Shown: piece after piece, positions 35,111-46,310 of the stretch
Layout: every line of letters begins with the position of its first letter
How positions within the stretch are numbered: position 1 is the stretch's first letter
Source of the DNA: Panorpa germanica
Taxonomy: Eukaryota; Arthropoda; Insecta; Mecoptera; Panorpidae
DNA length: 64,000 bases
Direction of reading: 5' to 3'
Assembly: GCA_963678705.1 (NCBI GenBank)
Contig: OY783203.1
Coordinates: 25,650,535-25,714,534 of the forward strand
Position numbers and translations under genes: made by a program
Notes under the pieces: model-generated
What the model was told of the DNA's origin: nothing
Database searches by the model: none
What the model saw: the letters and a program-made list of their open reading frames with translations, nothing else

Positions 35111-35499
35111 AAGTAATGTAACGTAATTCTTTACATTACGTTTGATGAAAAATATTTTACTCAAAAATTAATTCAAAATGAAATGGTGCAATAAAACACT
35201 TACTTAAAATAAAATGTTACACGAAAACCTCGCAACAAAAAACTGCTTTATATATTTTAACATTGTTTCACATATTTCTTTATTAATTTTAAATGCTTAA
35301 TGTATCGTATACCCCGAAGAATTTAATATACTTTGTCTTACGCCTTTTGTTCTTCTTTGCTTCTTTATAGTGCTTATCTGTACCTTGGAGCAGAAACACT
35401 ACAAATATAAAAAAGTGCTAATATTAAATGTGAAGCACAGAACTTCCTAAGATCTCCTAGTTTTATATTCTATAAAATTGTACTTTTAATAAATTATTT
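35111..35499. other. No recognised feature
   Basis: AT-rich intronic DNA with no ORF or repeat match. Confidence 0.35.
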
Positions 35500-35700
35500 C
35501 CGACGATGCAGTGGCCAAGAGCATTATGTTGACGGTAGACTGCTTTGTCTTCGGGTTCGATCTGCTAACCAAAGGTATATTTTCTGGGTTTGGTTATTAT
35601 CAAAAGTAATTTGTTATGTTATCTCATAATCATAAAACTTATGAGGCAGCAGTGTTAATGTAATATAATAAGCAGTCCACTATTAATACTTCCAATATTA
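35500..35700 (+). repeat. tRNA-derived SINE with well-preserved A and B boxes
   Basis: GCAGTGGCCAAGAGCATTAT (A-box-like) is followed 40 bp later by the B-box match GGTTCGATC, then GTATATTTTCTGGGTTTGGT and GAGGCAGCAGTGTTAATGT. The tail ends at about 35700 without the TTAAATAAA repeat. Confidence 0.78.
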
Positions 35701-35894
35701 AAATAATTTATTTTTGATTTACTCAAAATAATAGAGATAAAAATGAATGGTCGGAGAGTTAGTGATCCATTTTAGATAATTGTTTTATTCACGCTGAAAT
35801 TTGATTAGTATTTGAATTACATATATTTAAGAATCCTTGAGTGTCTTGGCCTATAATACAGTGTCATAATTATGAAATACTTTAAAAATGATAA

Positions 35895-36236
35895 GGCTGG
35901 GTTCACACGGAATTTTTAAATATAATTTACATCTTATAGACACGAGTATGGATGTTTAAAATAAAGAGATTATAAAGTTTTATTGATAAAGTCAATAAGG
36001 TTTTTCAGACTTTTTCTGTTTATAATGACTTTTAAATCGAAAACATATTTTAAATGGCTAAATAAGTACATGTACTTGGGTAATACCCATATCAACCAGC
36101 ATTTTTTAATTTCTTTATTTATTTTAAACATATAGCATATATTTTAGTACATTCATTTTGCTATATGAAAACTGCAACTATACGATTTTACTAATAAAAT
36201 TGAACAGTGTAAAAAACGTGCCGTGTGAACTCAGCC
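35895..36236 (+). mobile_element. PIF/Harbinger-type MITE P2
   Basis: A 342-bp element. Left TIR GGCTGGGTTCACACGG; the right end in complement is GGCTGAGTTCACACGG. TAA occurs on both flanks (35892-35894 and 36237-36239). The last 150 bp match the right part of P1 (CAACCAGC, TTAAACATATAG, CATATGAAAACTGC-like). No ORF of note. Confidence 0.85.
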
Positions 36237-36473
36237 TAACTCAAGAAACAGATATACTGTACCTTACGTACAATTCCTCGAAGGGTCTCCCAGTTTTAAA
36301 AGTATTTCAACTTACAGTATTTCTTAGGGTTTTGAAATAAAACAAAAAGTAACAATTAAATAGATTTGTTTAACAACCATGATTTTCTGTTGTACCATTG
36401 TTGCAATTTGTTTTTAAGTAAATAATATGAGTATATAGGTTCGGATAACCGAGAGCTTACTGTATTCTATAAT
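36237..36473. other. No recognised feature
   Basis: Short AT-rich spacer between two DNA transposons. Confidence 0.35.
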
Positions 36474-37675
36474 CAGTGCCATAACTATACCGTCTGAGGC
36501 CCGTGGCAAATTCATCGGATGGGGCCCTCCCTTAATAGAAAAAAGCGGCAAGAAAATGAACTTAGCGCAATGAATTTATTTGTATAATTCATGTATGTTC
36601 TTGAGCAATTACAATAGAAGATATAAAAGGATTTGGGAAAGTAATATACCTCAGTACTTAATAGAAAAAGATATAAAAAAACATAAGAAGGACAGCAAGG
36701 TTTAGATTGGGAAATGAGGAAAAAGGAAACAGATACTGGGAAAGTAGTGAGGAAAGAATGTGTAGAGTGTGCGGAACGGAGGACGATGCACTGGAACACA
36801 TTAAGTTTGATTGTAAGGAAAAAGTTGTGAGCAAAATGAATATTGGCCAGCTATTAAAGGGAGGCAGTGAAGGAAAGAGGTGGATGGCGGAAATAGAAAA
36901 AAGGAAAGAAAAAACAGGACAATAAATAAGCTCGTAGCTGGGTTGCATAAGGAACATGAAGAGAGAGGAAGTACTAAAAGAGGCAGTGAAGGGAAGCAGG
37001 AGAAAAAAAGAAGTAGCGAGGAAACAGTTAAACTTCAGTCCAGAAAAATAGAGGATTTGCGGAAAGGAGATAAGGACAAGAGGTGGATAACGGAGATAGA
37101 GACAATAATAAAATAGTAAAGGAAGAGAGTCAAGAAGAAATAGTAAAGTAAGAGAGTCAAGAGGAAATAGTAAAGATAGAGTGTTTATGCCTGTAATAGA
37201 CATAAGTGGAGAAGTGAAAACGAAGAGAGAAGGCAGGAAGGATAGTGAAAAGAAAATAGAGGGTTTGTCGAGAGGAGACAAGGAAGGCAAGAGGTGATAG
37301 ATGAAGATACAGGCAATAAGGAAGAAGAAGCAGGAAACGGTGTGAATAAAGGATGAGTAGGGGACATGAAGAGAGAGGATCAAGAAAAGAAGAAACAGAA
37401 AGTACTATTCGAAGTAGTAATAGTCTAGAATAGTTTAAGTTTAGTTTTAACTTTCAATTTATATAAAATGCATTAAGAAATATAATAATGTAGATTGTAA
37501 AGCCGAAAGGCACACAATTAATATAATAAATAATGTATGTTCTTGAGTTAATACCTAACTAAAATTGATTTTTTACTAAATTTTGTAATGTATGGTAGGT
37601 TACATAAGGGCACACCGCGTCTGGGGCAGTGGACCTGGAAAATTTTGACAGCTCTACCCTATTGTTACACCATTG
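36474..37675. mobile_element. hAT-like MITE interrupted by a LINE
   Basis: Left end CAGTGCCATAACTATACC; the right end in complement is CAATGGTGTAACAATAGGGT. Flanks TCTATAAT (36466-36473) and TCTACAAA (37676-37683) agree at 6 of 8 positions. Without the LINE the element is about 260 bp, with GGCCC-rich subterminal parts. Confidence 0.75.
36606..37532 (+). mobile_element. 5'-truncated LINE (GNEEKG family) with 15-bp target-site duplication
   Basis: The 15-bp sequence ATGTATGTTCTTGAG occurs at 36591-36605 and again at 37533-37547, bounding the insertion exactly. The plus strand encodes RYKRIWESNIPQYLIEKD, a frameshift, then GNEEKGNRYWESSEERM, the knuckle CRVCGTEDDALEHIKFDC and LLKGGSEGKRWMAEIEKR. 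Purine-rich downstream frames (K/E/R-rich) follow, then a 3' end AAAGCCGAAAGGCACAC with an AATATAATAAATA tail instead of a long poly(A). This is the C terminus of a Jockey/R1-type ORF2 protein. The long minus-strand ORF (241 codons) across 36658-37383 is the antisense shadow of the purine-rich region. Confidence 0.9.
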
Positions 37676-38331
37676 TCTACAAATTCAAAATTAAAATTTA
37701 CTCAATCAGGCTGTGTGTTGATTGAAATTTCTTGTAGTAAACCTTGTATTCGTTGTTTGTAAATCAAATAACTTTACAATAATAGTGCTAACATATAAAT
37801 AGTGCTAGATCAAAATACTCGTATACATCAGTATATAAAAAAACATCAGTTATTAAAGGCAAACTTGTAAAATCTCCATTGTTCACTTCATACACAGTGT
37901 TTCAGAATTGCAACTATGTGACTCAGGTGATCGGAGGGTAGGAAGTGGGGGGAATGGGATACCTACCCTCCCCCGCAAGACACCCGTCGTCGTCGACCAC
38001 ACCAGTCGAACAAAACGCACGTTGCTTGGGTTAACAGAGGTCGGTACTATTCGGTTCCATTCTTCAACGGTCGTTGTAACGGTTACGATAACCGTAGCTA
38101 GTCGTATCTGGTGGGTTGTCCGAACGTAGAGGGTCTACGATCATATAGCTATAGCTGTAGGGTATATATTCGTACCCGTACAGAGGTGTATGCCGTTTGG
38201 AACTAGGTCGGTAGTATCGATTCCAGTACATTTTCGTGTGGATGCCTACTGGTACTATTGGAGTTAGTATTGGTGCTGGGGCGCCTTAGGTATGCAACCC
38301 CCAACACTCAGCACTTAGCAGGCCTGAGTTA
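37676..38331. other. Comparatively GC-rich island of unknown nature
   Basis: About 37915-38330 is the least AT-rich stretch of the intron. It contains GGGTAGGAAGTGGGGGG, many CG dinucleotides and the short palindromes GTAACGGTTAC and TAGCTATAGCTGTAG. A 73-codon ORF (37908-38129) has no domain. I find no copy elsewhere in the window. It could be part of an LTR element, an enhancer, or an unrecognised transposon. Confidence 0.35.
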
Positions 38332-39118
38332 TGTTGACTGTATACATATACTCCTAATGTACAATACCTAACTCGTCGGACACGATAGGTCAGACTCTAA
38401 GCTACTAACAATTAAAGGTAGAAAGATATAAAAAGCAATTCCGTTGATTCGGGCTTACGATCGAAATAATCAGATTCCAGTCTATTGTACATAAGGATCT
38501 TTGTTTAATAATATGAATATGTAGGATTCGTTTAGTACGCCTTTTCAGTACGTATTGAGTATAGATATGGCATAATGGTCATAGCAGTTATTTTAACTTG
38601 TAATTCTGAATGTTTAATATGAGATAAAGTAAATGTTGATAAGGTAGCAAATGTAGACATCGGCACCCGTAATTTAGATTAAGGCATTAAGGGTAAAATT
38701 AGATAGTGATAGAATTCTAAGTAAGATTCATTTTGTAATAAAATAAGAGAGCTAGAAATTGCAAGTACATTAGCGTAGGGACAGAAAAGTTCTAGCTACT
38801 TTAGAATAAGAACGACAATGTTAATATGGCTAAGAACGTCGAGGCGTTTAAGCTAGGGTGCTATATATTCAGTCTCAGACTACCTTGTTTCGCATTTTTA
38901 ATCTTTTGCAATATACAGTAATTATCTTATCGTGGACCTCAATACCATCTGTCAATATCGTAAAATGTTATCCATAATCTCACTTAAACTCTTAGGCCGT
39001 ACTTAGCTTAATTCTTAGGAGTATTAGTTGTAAGTAATAACGTATAATCAATATAAAATTATTTTAATTCAATGTGAGTGTCTTTGTTCCTTTTGTGAAA
39101 AATCTTTACCCATTATTT
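38332..39118 (+). mobile_element. Possible solo LTR or LTR end of a Copia-like element
   Basis: The stretch could start TGTTGACTG (38332) and end shortly before TTATTTGGGCCCACAAC (about 39112-39128), which resembles the GGTTATGGGCCC primer-binding region of insect Copia elements. No second LTR, flanking duplication or internal protein is seen, so this is a weak hypothesis. Confidence 0.25.
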
Positions 39119-39219
39119 GGGCCCACAACAAATTTTGATACGAGGCCATTTGCTACTTTACTGCTTCACACCCTGTCTTCTCCTATCCACTGCGATCCAC
39201 TAGCAATAATATAACTCCC

Positions 39220-39425
39220 GTTCAGCAGTTTCTAGCTTTTATGTGTATCTAGTTAGCATCAGGTGGGCGTTGTTAGGGCCCAGGCGATATTTGGGTGACC
39301 TACCTTAAATATAGCCAAAGGTATATTGTCTATGAACTATTATCATGCAAGAATTCGGTTTTTATTAGTGGAGCTCGACCCCACCACAAGCTAGGCAACC
39401 ATACTGGCCACTGCACCACCACACT
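39220..39425 (-). repeat. Possible second SINE type
   Basis: The minus strand of 39375-39425 reads GTGCAGTGGCCAGTATGG, an A-box-like motif, and then GGTGGGGTCGAGCTCC, a poor B box. Only one copy is in the window, so this cannot be confirmed. Confidence 0.3.
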
Positions 39426-40024
39426 GAAAGAACTAACTACCGCAGACTGAAACAAACAAAGTCATTTGTTTGTCAATCAATAATTATTTTTTTTAAGACG
39501 AATGTAGCATTCGAACTCGTATTGAGTGAATCAAATTCCTTATGGATCTTGAAATATACATATTTACCGTACCATTAAGTGGACTGCCCTGAAAATATAT
39601 CCAATGTTTTCTTATTTATTTTGTCAATTACCCCACTCACTATTGAGATGTATGTCTTAGGAAGTTATTCAGTAATCATGTTTCGTGATAAAGACGTTTT
39701 ATATTAATACGACGAAAATAAATGTAAAATCAATATCTACTTCTATTTAGAACACGTATGAGAATAATTCATTGACTTTGTGGGATATTAATTCCCTATT
39801 AGATTAGAACAAGTGGCGCCGGGGTGAAAGATAATGTAATTAAAATGGAAATTAACTCTATTTTAATTATAGTCTATAGATATATACGAATATAACATTT
39901 TATTTTATTCGCAAATTTACTATTAGAGAACGAACAAATTAAACGAACATGAAATAATTTTATTAGATATTAAGAAATATTATTTTATGTATTCCGGGCT
40001 TCCGTTATTAAGTATGGCACACAT
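39426..40024. other. No recognised feature
   Basis: AT-rich intronic DNA with no ORF or repeat match. Confidence 0.35.
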
Positions 40025-40120
40025 ACGTGCGAATTAGACATGCGACATTCAACATTTATTGGAAAAAGTTGTACAACATGTCCAGTCCACACTAGTGCGG
40101 CATGCAACTTAATACGTCGG
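40025..40120 (-). repeat. Family R fragment (inverted)
   Basis: ACATGCGACATTCAACATTT and CACTAGTGCGGCATGC are the complement of motifs in R1 and R2. Confidence 0.6.
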
Positions 40121-40424
40121 AAGCTTTCATATTTCGAATCCCTTTAACCTGCTGTAGAAAAAAAATATTTACAAAAAAATTTAAGTAAACCAAATAAGTA
40201 AGTAATGGCCAAACTCAGTTCGACAAGGATCTATTGTTCAGGTCTATTTCATTTGTCCATTTAAACACAATTTTCAATTAGTTTTATGTATTTACTAAAC
40301 ACAACCTAAAAAAACGTCAATGCACAATGAGATTATACTTGACTTTTTTATTCGAGATCACATTTAAAACTGTAATTTCTTTAGAAGTCCCGACTTAGGA
40401 TTGAAACATTGTTCTTTCATTAAA

Positions 40425-40603
40425 ATGCTACCAAGAATTTTTATAAATAGCATAAGTAACAGTTTTATTAGTGTCGCATGTTTAAGTTGCACTAGTCTGT
40501 ACGTTAAAAGTACAACACATTTAGTACACTCTTTAGACAACTTCTGAATGAAAATATATAAATGTTGGATGTCGCATGTTTATGTCGCACTAATCTGTAC
40601 GAG
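40425..40603 (+). repeat. Family R repeat, copy R2
   Basis: GCACTAGTCTGTACGTTAAA, AGTACAACACATTTAGTACA, ATGAAAATATATAAATGTTG and a second GTCGCACTAATCTGTACG at the right end. With the inverted fragment at 40025 this pair could be the two ends of one ~580-bp insertion. Confidence 0.68.
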
Positions 40604-40684
40604 GCATTAGTCAATTTACTATGATACGAGTGTTTATTATATTTAAAGAGGTTCCCAAAATATTTCAAAGATGCTTATTTCATT

Positions 40685-40809
40685 TTCAAATCTAGTCTTT
40701 GTGTTTGTTAACTTTTATAAATCTTCCAATATAACATTTAAAAACTCTACATTTTTTTACATAACTTACACAAAGAACAAGAGCCACGCAATGGCTTAGA
40801 GCGCCACTG
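40685..40809 (+). mobile_element. hAT MITE family H, copy H5 (3' fragment)
   Basis: Matches H1 from CTTTGTGTTTGTTAACTTTT to the right end GCAATGGCTTAGAGCGCC and ACTG. It has no 25-bp tandem unit. Confidence 0.7.
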
Positions 40810-41123
40810 GGTATAATATATGTTGTTTGTCATTAATACACAATATTTGAATTTTGAACATATTTTTAATAGACCAAGTGAGCATAAAAAAACCTTTAAA
40901 ATTGTTAATATTTTTAAATGTAGTGTACACGCTGAGTTCGCACTGCTGAAACTCGCGTTATATAAATGTATATATAAATATAGTTATTGATAATTAAATA
41001 TAGGGTTTTTCAACAAGAACTTTGTTTTTTCAATAGGGGCAACACCAACAACAGGACAGTTTTGACATTTATTTTTTTGACATATCAGTAGTAGATGCTT
41101 TGGCAATTGTTACAATGAATTCA

Positions 41124-41723
41124 ATGGGCTTGTGTCCTATGTCTTAATTTCTATTAAAGTGTACTATATATTGATAAAGTGGGTTACTAGAACCTCAAAT
41201 GTTCAATTATTTTTTAATAACTCCTTATATGTGAAGAGATGTTAACAATTAAAGAAGTCTATTTTTCCCTTTAATTATTAAAGGGATTCAACGTTGTACA
41301 CATTACGTACCACGTAAGGTTACCAACCTTACAGCTCATAAATCTCTGCTATATGTATTTATATATCAAAATATCAAATATTATTTACAGCTATTTCAAG
41401 GAATAATAAAATTTTAATATTATATCTGCCTTAGCAGGGTTAAATAATAATAAATTGACTTGATTATTTGACTACCAACAGCTACAGACCATTACCACAG
41501 CACTGACCTACTAAACAAATAACTGACGTTAAAATGCATTTCACGTCATACAAATATGGCCGACCATTTCTAGCGCTAAAACTACAATTCAAACTTTTAA
41601 TTGCTATATCTCCGTCAATATTTAGCTATTTAATAAAATAGACACGCCAATACACATTTATTAACATCAATTTCAATCAACAATTGAAAAATCGACCACT
41701 AAAAAATGAGGACACAAGCCCAT
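41124..41723 (-). mobile_element. Family A TIR element, copy A3 (600 bp)
   Basis: ATGGGCTTGTGTCCTATG at the left and GAGGACACAAGCCCAT at the right. The 4-bp flanks TTCA and TTCG differ at one base. Same orientation as A1, and highly similar to it. Confidence 0.87.
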
Positions 41724-41754
41724 TTCGCTAGAAAACCGCATTAAAATAATAAAA

Positions 41755-42085
41755 ATTCAAGTGCGTAATATGGTCTGGAGGCGTGATTGGGCCGTTTCTT
41801 TTCGAAGATGCGGCTGGAAATGTTGATACGGTCAATGCTTCAATGATTACGCTATCGAGAGATATTAACAACTCAATTTTGGCCTATTATTAATGATATG
41901 TATATTACTGAAATGTGGTTTCAACAGGACGGTGTCACAAATCACACAGCCATCCGTGACGCGATTTACGAAATAGAACCGCCATTTTGCCAAGAAGTGA
42001 TTGAAAATTTTGATAAAATAATCGACATCTGTCAGCGTGGTCGTGGTGGACATTTTTCCGACTTTTTTCATTCATAATTGCTAAA
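41755..42085 (+). pseudogene. mariner-like transposase remnant, third fragment
   Basis: The plus strand reads SGGVIGPFLFEDAAGNVDT, then after a frameshift QFWPIINDMYITEMWFQQDG with VTNHTA (second catalytic Asp kept). A jump follows to IEPPFCQEVIENFDKIIDIC and RGRGGHFSD, then FFHS plus stop at about 42077. The central part with the third Asp is deleted. The order matches the element at 22741-23300. A possible poly(A) signal AATAAA follows at about 42101. Confidence 0.78.
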
Positions 42086-42599
42086 CCGTCTTTCTAATAC
42101 AATAAAAATTTCATCATTTTCGTCTAAATTCCTGGTTTTATTTTGTTTATATGTCAATATAAACGAAAACATAATATTATTACTGCAATGCAATACAAAA
42201 AAGGATAACTAAACATTTGTTTCTAAATTTCTTTATTACTTTCAACATTTTCTTAAATATTTTATGAATGGTTTGGGAATTAGACGGTTACGCAAAGGCT
42301 TAAAAAGAGCCAAGTTCCTCAGGGATTTCTTTAATACTCTGTGTGCAGAGGAGCTCCGCAGTTCTCTAAATAAGGCAGTGATTTGCCGTGTTTAATTATT
42401 CATTACCAGGACTATTGAATCTTAGCAGACACCGCAGCCAATTATGCTATGGAGTTCAAGTTTCGAAAGGTTTTGGCGAGCATGGATACACAATGTACGA
42501 AAATGAACTGAGTTTAGATACGCAAGCTAATAGAATGCCATCGCAAAAGCAATTTATCAAATAGTAGCTTATAACGGAAGCAATTCATCGCATTGTCCC
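42086..42599. other. No recognised feature
   Basis: Nothing recognisable. It may include the 3' end of the preceding mariner-like copy. Confidence 0.3.
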
Positions 42600-42750
42600 T
42601 ATTCATCCAGTGCACCACATCGCTACCTAATAAGTTAACGATAAAGTATATACATAATCAATTTAATTTGATAACAACCAAACCCAGAAAATAGAACTCT
42701 GATTCGGGAATCGAATCCAAAGATATAGCAGTCTGCTCTCGCTCAACGTA
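42600..42750 (-). repeat. tRNA-derived SINE, reverse copy without tail
   Basis: CAACCAAACCCAGAAAATAG, the B-box complement GAATCGAATCC and ATAGCAGTCTGCTCTCGC match the complement of the SINE head. Confidence 0.72.
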
Positions 42751-42849
42751 TCGTTCCTTTGGTTCGTCGTTGTTCAACACTTCTTCCAACTCTTCGTGAT
42801 GCATTTTTTCTAATACGATCAAGCGGCTTCCTATACATCTTTTGTAGTA

Positions 42850-44035
42850 TCTGACCGAACTTTCGGTTTCGGTTTTGGCCTAGTTTCGGCAAAGAAACGA
42901 GTTTCAAAACTACGGCCGAAACCGAAACTGAGTTCGAGAGGTTTCGCACTGCGATCGGACATGTTCGGTGCACTCAGCTGCGAGCGACGAAGTGTCATTT
43001 TGCGTCTTGTTTCTGTTTGTGTTTGCGTCTTCACAGTTTTTTGTTAGTTCGAGACAAAAATATTTTTATTTACATACACCAAGTATTATTTGCATTAAAA
43101 ATATTTATATTACTGATTGCAAACCTTATCGCTGAATCTGCCCGAACCGAATGTTATTACAACTGTGTTGTTAGTAAAAGAACGAACGTGTTTACGAGTG
43201 AGATAAAACACACGGCACGAACATAACTAAACTGATTTGAAACTGGTTTTGAGCATATATTCAGCGACTATATTTCTCGGTCGCAGAGCATTGTTGGTTT
43301 CTTCAACAGAGATGTTTACGAATACTATTGAAAAGTATTTAAATACATACATACAATCAAACATAACATAATAGAATCCCCTGTTTTGCTATTGTTAAAC
43401 ATTCTATAGAGTCACGATACACGGCTCGTGCCTCGTTAATTTGCAATCAGTAGACTCGTGTGCCTTTCCTCGTGTTTTATCTCACTCGCATACATGTTCG
43501 ATCTTTCACTAACAACAGATGTAATCACATTCGCTTCGGTTAGATGCGGGGCTAAGGTTTGCAACCAGTCGCGTCGTGTGCGGAGGCCCTTAGCAGTTAG
43601 GTACTTTTTAATTTTAACTCTATTGTAGTTCATTAACAAGAATGCTATACAAAATGAAAATGACCAAAGTTTAGAAGAAATTATTTTGTTCTTATAATGA
43701 AAGAGTATTTTTTGTTTTCTGTACCTAAACATATTTATTAAGTAAAAAGTAATTTTGTTTTGTACCATTTATTTTATGTTATTCGCGAATAATATTAAAA
43801 AGAAGTAGTAGATTTATTTGGAATAAGGAGTGATTTCAAATATCGGAGACTGAATGATTAATAATAATATGTGATTTAAAAATAAATACTGAATGATTAT
43901 GATTGACTGTTTCTTTTTCCAACAAAAATATGAACTTTTATGGAAGTTTCGGATTCGGTTTCGGTTTCGGCCGAACCTGAGACCAAATCCGAAATTAGCT
44001 TTCGGTCGGACTCTAATCTTTACCGGTTGTTCACG
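42850..44035. mobile_element. Putative element with TTTCGGTTTCGGCC ends and internal inverted arms
   Basis: TTCGGTTTCGGTTTTGGCC (42861-42879) and GGCCGAAACCGAAACTGAG lie at the left, and GGTTTCGGTTTCGGCCGAAC at 43957-43976. Inside, arms of about 105 bp (43119-43223 and 43455-43561) are inverted copies at roughly 80% identity: GAGTGAGATAAAACAC faces GTGTTTTATCTCACTC. No recognised protein; the ORFs here look incidental. Confidence 0.5.
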
Positions 44036-44049
44036 CAATATTTCGGATA

Positions 44050-44180
44050 AATTGATTTCAAGAGGTTATTTACTTTCACCTTCACGTTATTCTGATTTAG
44101 CTCCAATGATTGATGAGAGATGTAGATGATTCAAATTTTTGTCACTACTTAAATTAAAGGAAAATATTCTCCGAGACACG
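44050..44180 (+). pseudogene. Possible mariner-like scrap
   Basis: SRYSDLAPMID and FKFLSLLKLKENI resemble a decayed YSPDLAPSD...L region. Very short, low certainty. Confidence 0.3.
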
Positions 44181-44712
44181 CAGGCTATGTAGGAAGTAGC
44201 GTAATGTAGAATGCCTAGGCACAGGTCGTGGTATTTGCTGCGCTTCTGCCTTTATTGATTATTCAAACTTTTAGGGCTTCTTTAGAATTTTATTCAAGCG
44301 TTTTAAAATGCACGCGCCCTTGTTTAAGTACTATTAACGGTAGGGGTATCGTAGCCTGCAATTAATGATCGACTGTCTAAGTATAGCCTGGAGACTATGG
44401 TGAGGATGGAGTCTCGCTCTCCCTTAGCAATCGAAAATACACACGACACAGTGGATAACCCGGCAAAGAAAAAGGGACATGCAAAAACGTGCAAAGTAAC
44501 AAGAAATAAATTTGTCGCTGGATATAAATTACTTGAAGTATATATTATACATAATTATACTAGACAATGTTGAACTTGGGTGAGAGCATAAAAAGAATAC
44601 TATAAATAAAACCTCAGTGGTGGAGGCGGTTAATCCAGTCCCATATGCTGACGTAATATAGCAGAATTAGCAAATGCTACGCGCCCTGCTTGTAGAAAAT
44701 TTGTTCAGCTTG
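44181..44712. other. No recognised feature
   Basis: No ORF or shared repeat seen. Confidence 0.35.
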
Positions 44713-44716
44713 TACA

Positions 44717-45344
44717 ATGGGCTTGTGTCCTCATTTTTTAGTGGTCGATTTTTCAATTGTTGATTGAAATTGATGTTAATAAATGTGTATTGGCGTGTCT
44801 ATTTTATTAAATAGCTAAATGTTGACAGAGATATAGCAATTAAAAGTTTGAATTGTAGTTTTAGCCCTAGAAAATGGTCGGCCATATTTGTATGACGTGA
44901 AAAGTATTTTAACGTCAGTTATTTGTTGAGTAGGTCAGTGCTGCAGTAATGTTCTGTAGCTGTTGGTAGTCAAATAATCAACTCAAATCAAAGAATAATA
45001 AGTTTTTATTTTATTTAACTCTGCTAAGGCAGACATAATATTGGAATTTGAGTGTTCCTTGAAATAGCTGTAAATAATATTTGATATTTTGATATATAAA
45101 TACATATAGCAGAGATTTATGAGCTGTAAGGTTGGCAACGATTGGATTGTCACATGCATTTGGAATGTGTACAACGTTGAATCCCTTTAATAATTAAAGA
45201 GACAAAATGACTTTTTTAATTGTTAATATCTCTGAACATATAAGGAGTTATTAAAAAATAATTGAACATTTGAGGTTCAAGTAACCCACTTTATCAATAT
45301 ATAGTACACTTTTGTAGAAATTAAGACATAGGACACAAGCCCAT
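44717..45344 (+). mobile_element. Family A TIR element, copy A4 (628 bp), reference copy
   Basis: Starts ATGGGCTTGTGTCCTC and ends AGGACACAAGCCCAT, with TACA on both flanks (44713-44716 and 45345-45348). This is the only copy with a perfect target duplication and it sets the boundaries and a 4-bp duplication length. Beyond the ~15-bp TIR the two ends are unlike each other. Confidence 0.9.
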
Positions 45345-45348
45345 TACA

Positions 45349-45700
45349 GTAAAAACTTATTCTTTTTCATAAAATAATGAAATATATTACGAAAACATAC
45401 GCGGTCCTGACCAATTTTATAAATTGTAAGAGTAATGCAAACAAACACAGACTGTAACAGGACAGATACAAATATAATGAAATTACAATAATATTTCTCC
45501 AAGAATCCACGCGCTGGCTACTATTTAATATTAGCTATTACGTTTTTATTTCTTTACATATTCAAAAGTTGACAAAGTTATAGCTATATCAAATTTGTAC
45601 TTCAGTTTTACCAGTTGTTTTAGATAAGCATAATATGTCACAGAAAAAATAAGTAATCGAGATTATTTTGCCTTGTTCCCAACCTTCTTAATATAATAAT
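45349..45700. other. No recognised feature
   Basis: Spacer between two family A copies in the same orientation, with no repeat match. Confidence 0.35.
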
Positions 45701-46310
45701 AGCTTGTGTCCTCATTTTTTAGTGCTCGATTTTTAATTGTTGATTGAAATTCATGTTAATAAATGTCTATTGGCGGATCTATTTTATTAAATATCTAAAT
45801 GTTTACGGAGATATAGTAATTAAAAGTTTGAATTGTAGTTTTAGCGCTAGAAATGGTCAGCCATATTTTTATGACGTGAAATGCATTTTAACGTCAGTTA
45901 TTTGTTGAGCAGGTCAGTGCTGTGGTAATGTTTTGTAACTGTTGGTAGTCAAATAACCAAGTCAAATCAAAGAATAATAAGTTTTTATTTTATTTAACCC
46001 TGCTAAGGCAGACATAATATTGAAATTTGATTGTTTCTTGAAATAGCTGTAAATAATATTTGATATTTTGATATATAAATACATATAGCAGAGATTTATG
46101 ATCTGTAAGGTTGGTAACCTTACACAAGGATTGTGATGTCACATGCACTTGGAATGTGTACAATGTTGAATCCCTTTAATAATTAAAGAGACAAAATGAC
46201 TTTTTTAATTGTTAATATCTCTTAACATATAAGGAGTTATTAAAAAATAATTGGTCATTTGAGGTTCTGGCAACCAATTTTATTAATATGATATGGAGGT
46301 GTTATAGAAA
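45701..46310 (+). mobile_element. Family A TIR element, copy A5 (both termini eroded)
   Basis: Begins AGCTTGTGTCCTCATTTT without the ATGG terminus. The similarity ends at about 46310 (TTATAGAAATTAA) before the right TIR. Confidence 0.83.

Noticed and set aside
36658-37383. 241-codon minus-strand ORF rich in S, L and F
   Set aside because: It is the antisense of the purine-rich LINE 3' region, which has a clear sense-strand zinc knuckle and target duplication. Low complexity, no domain.
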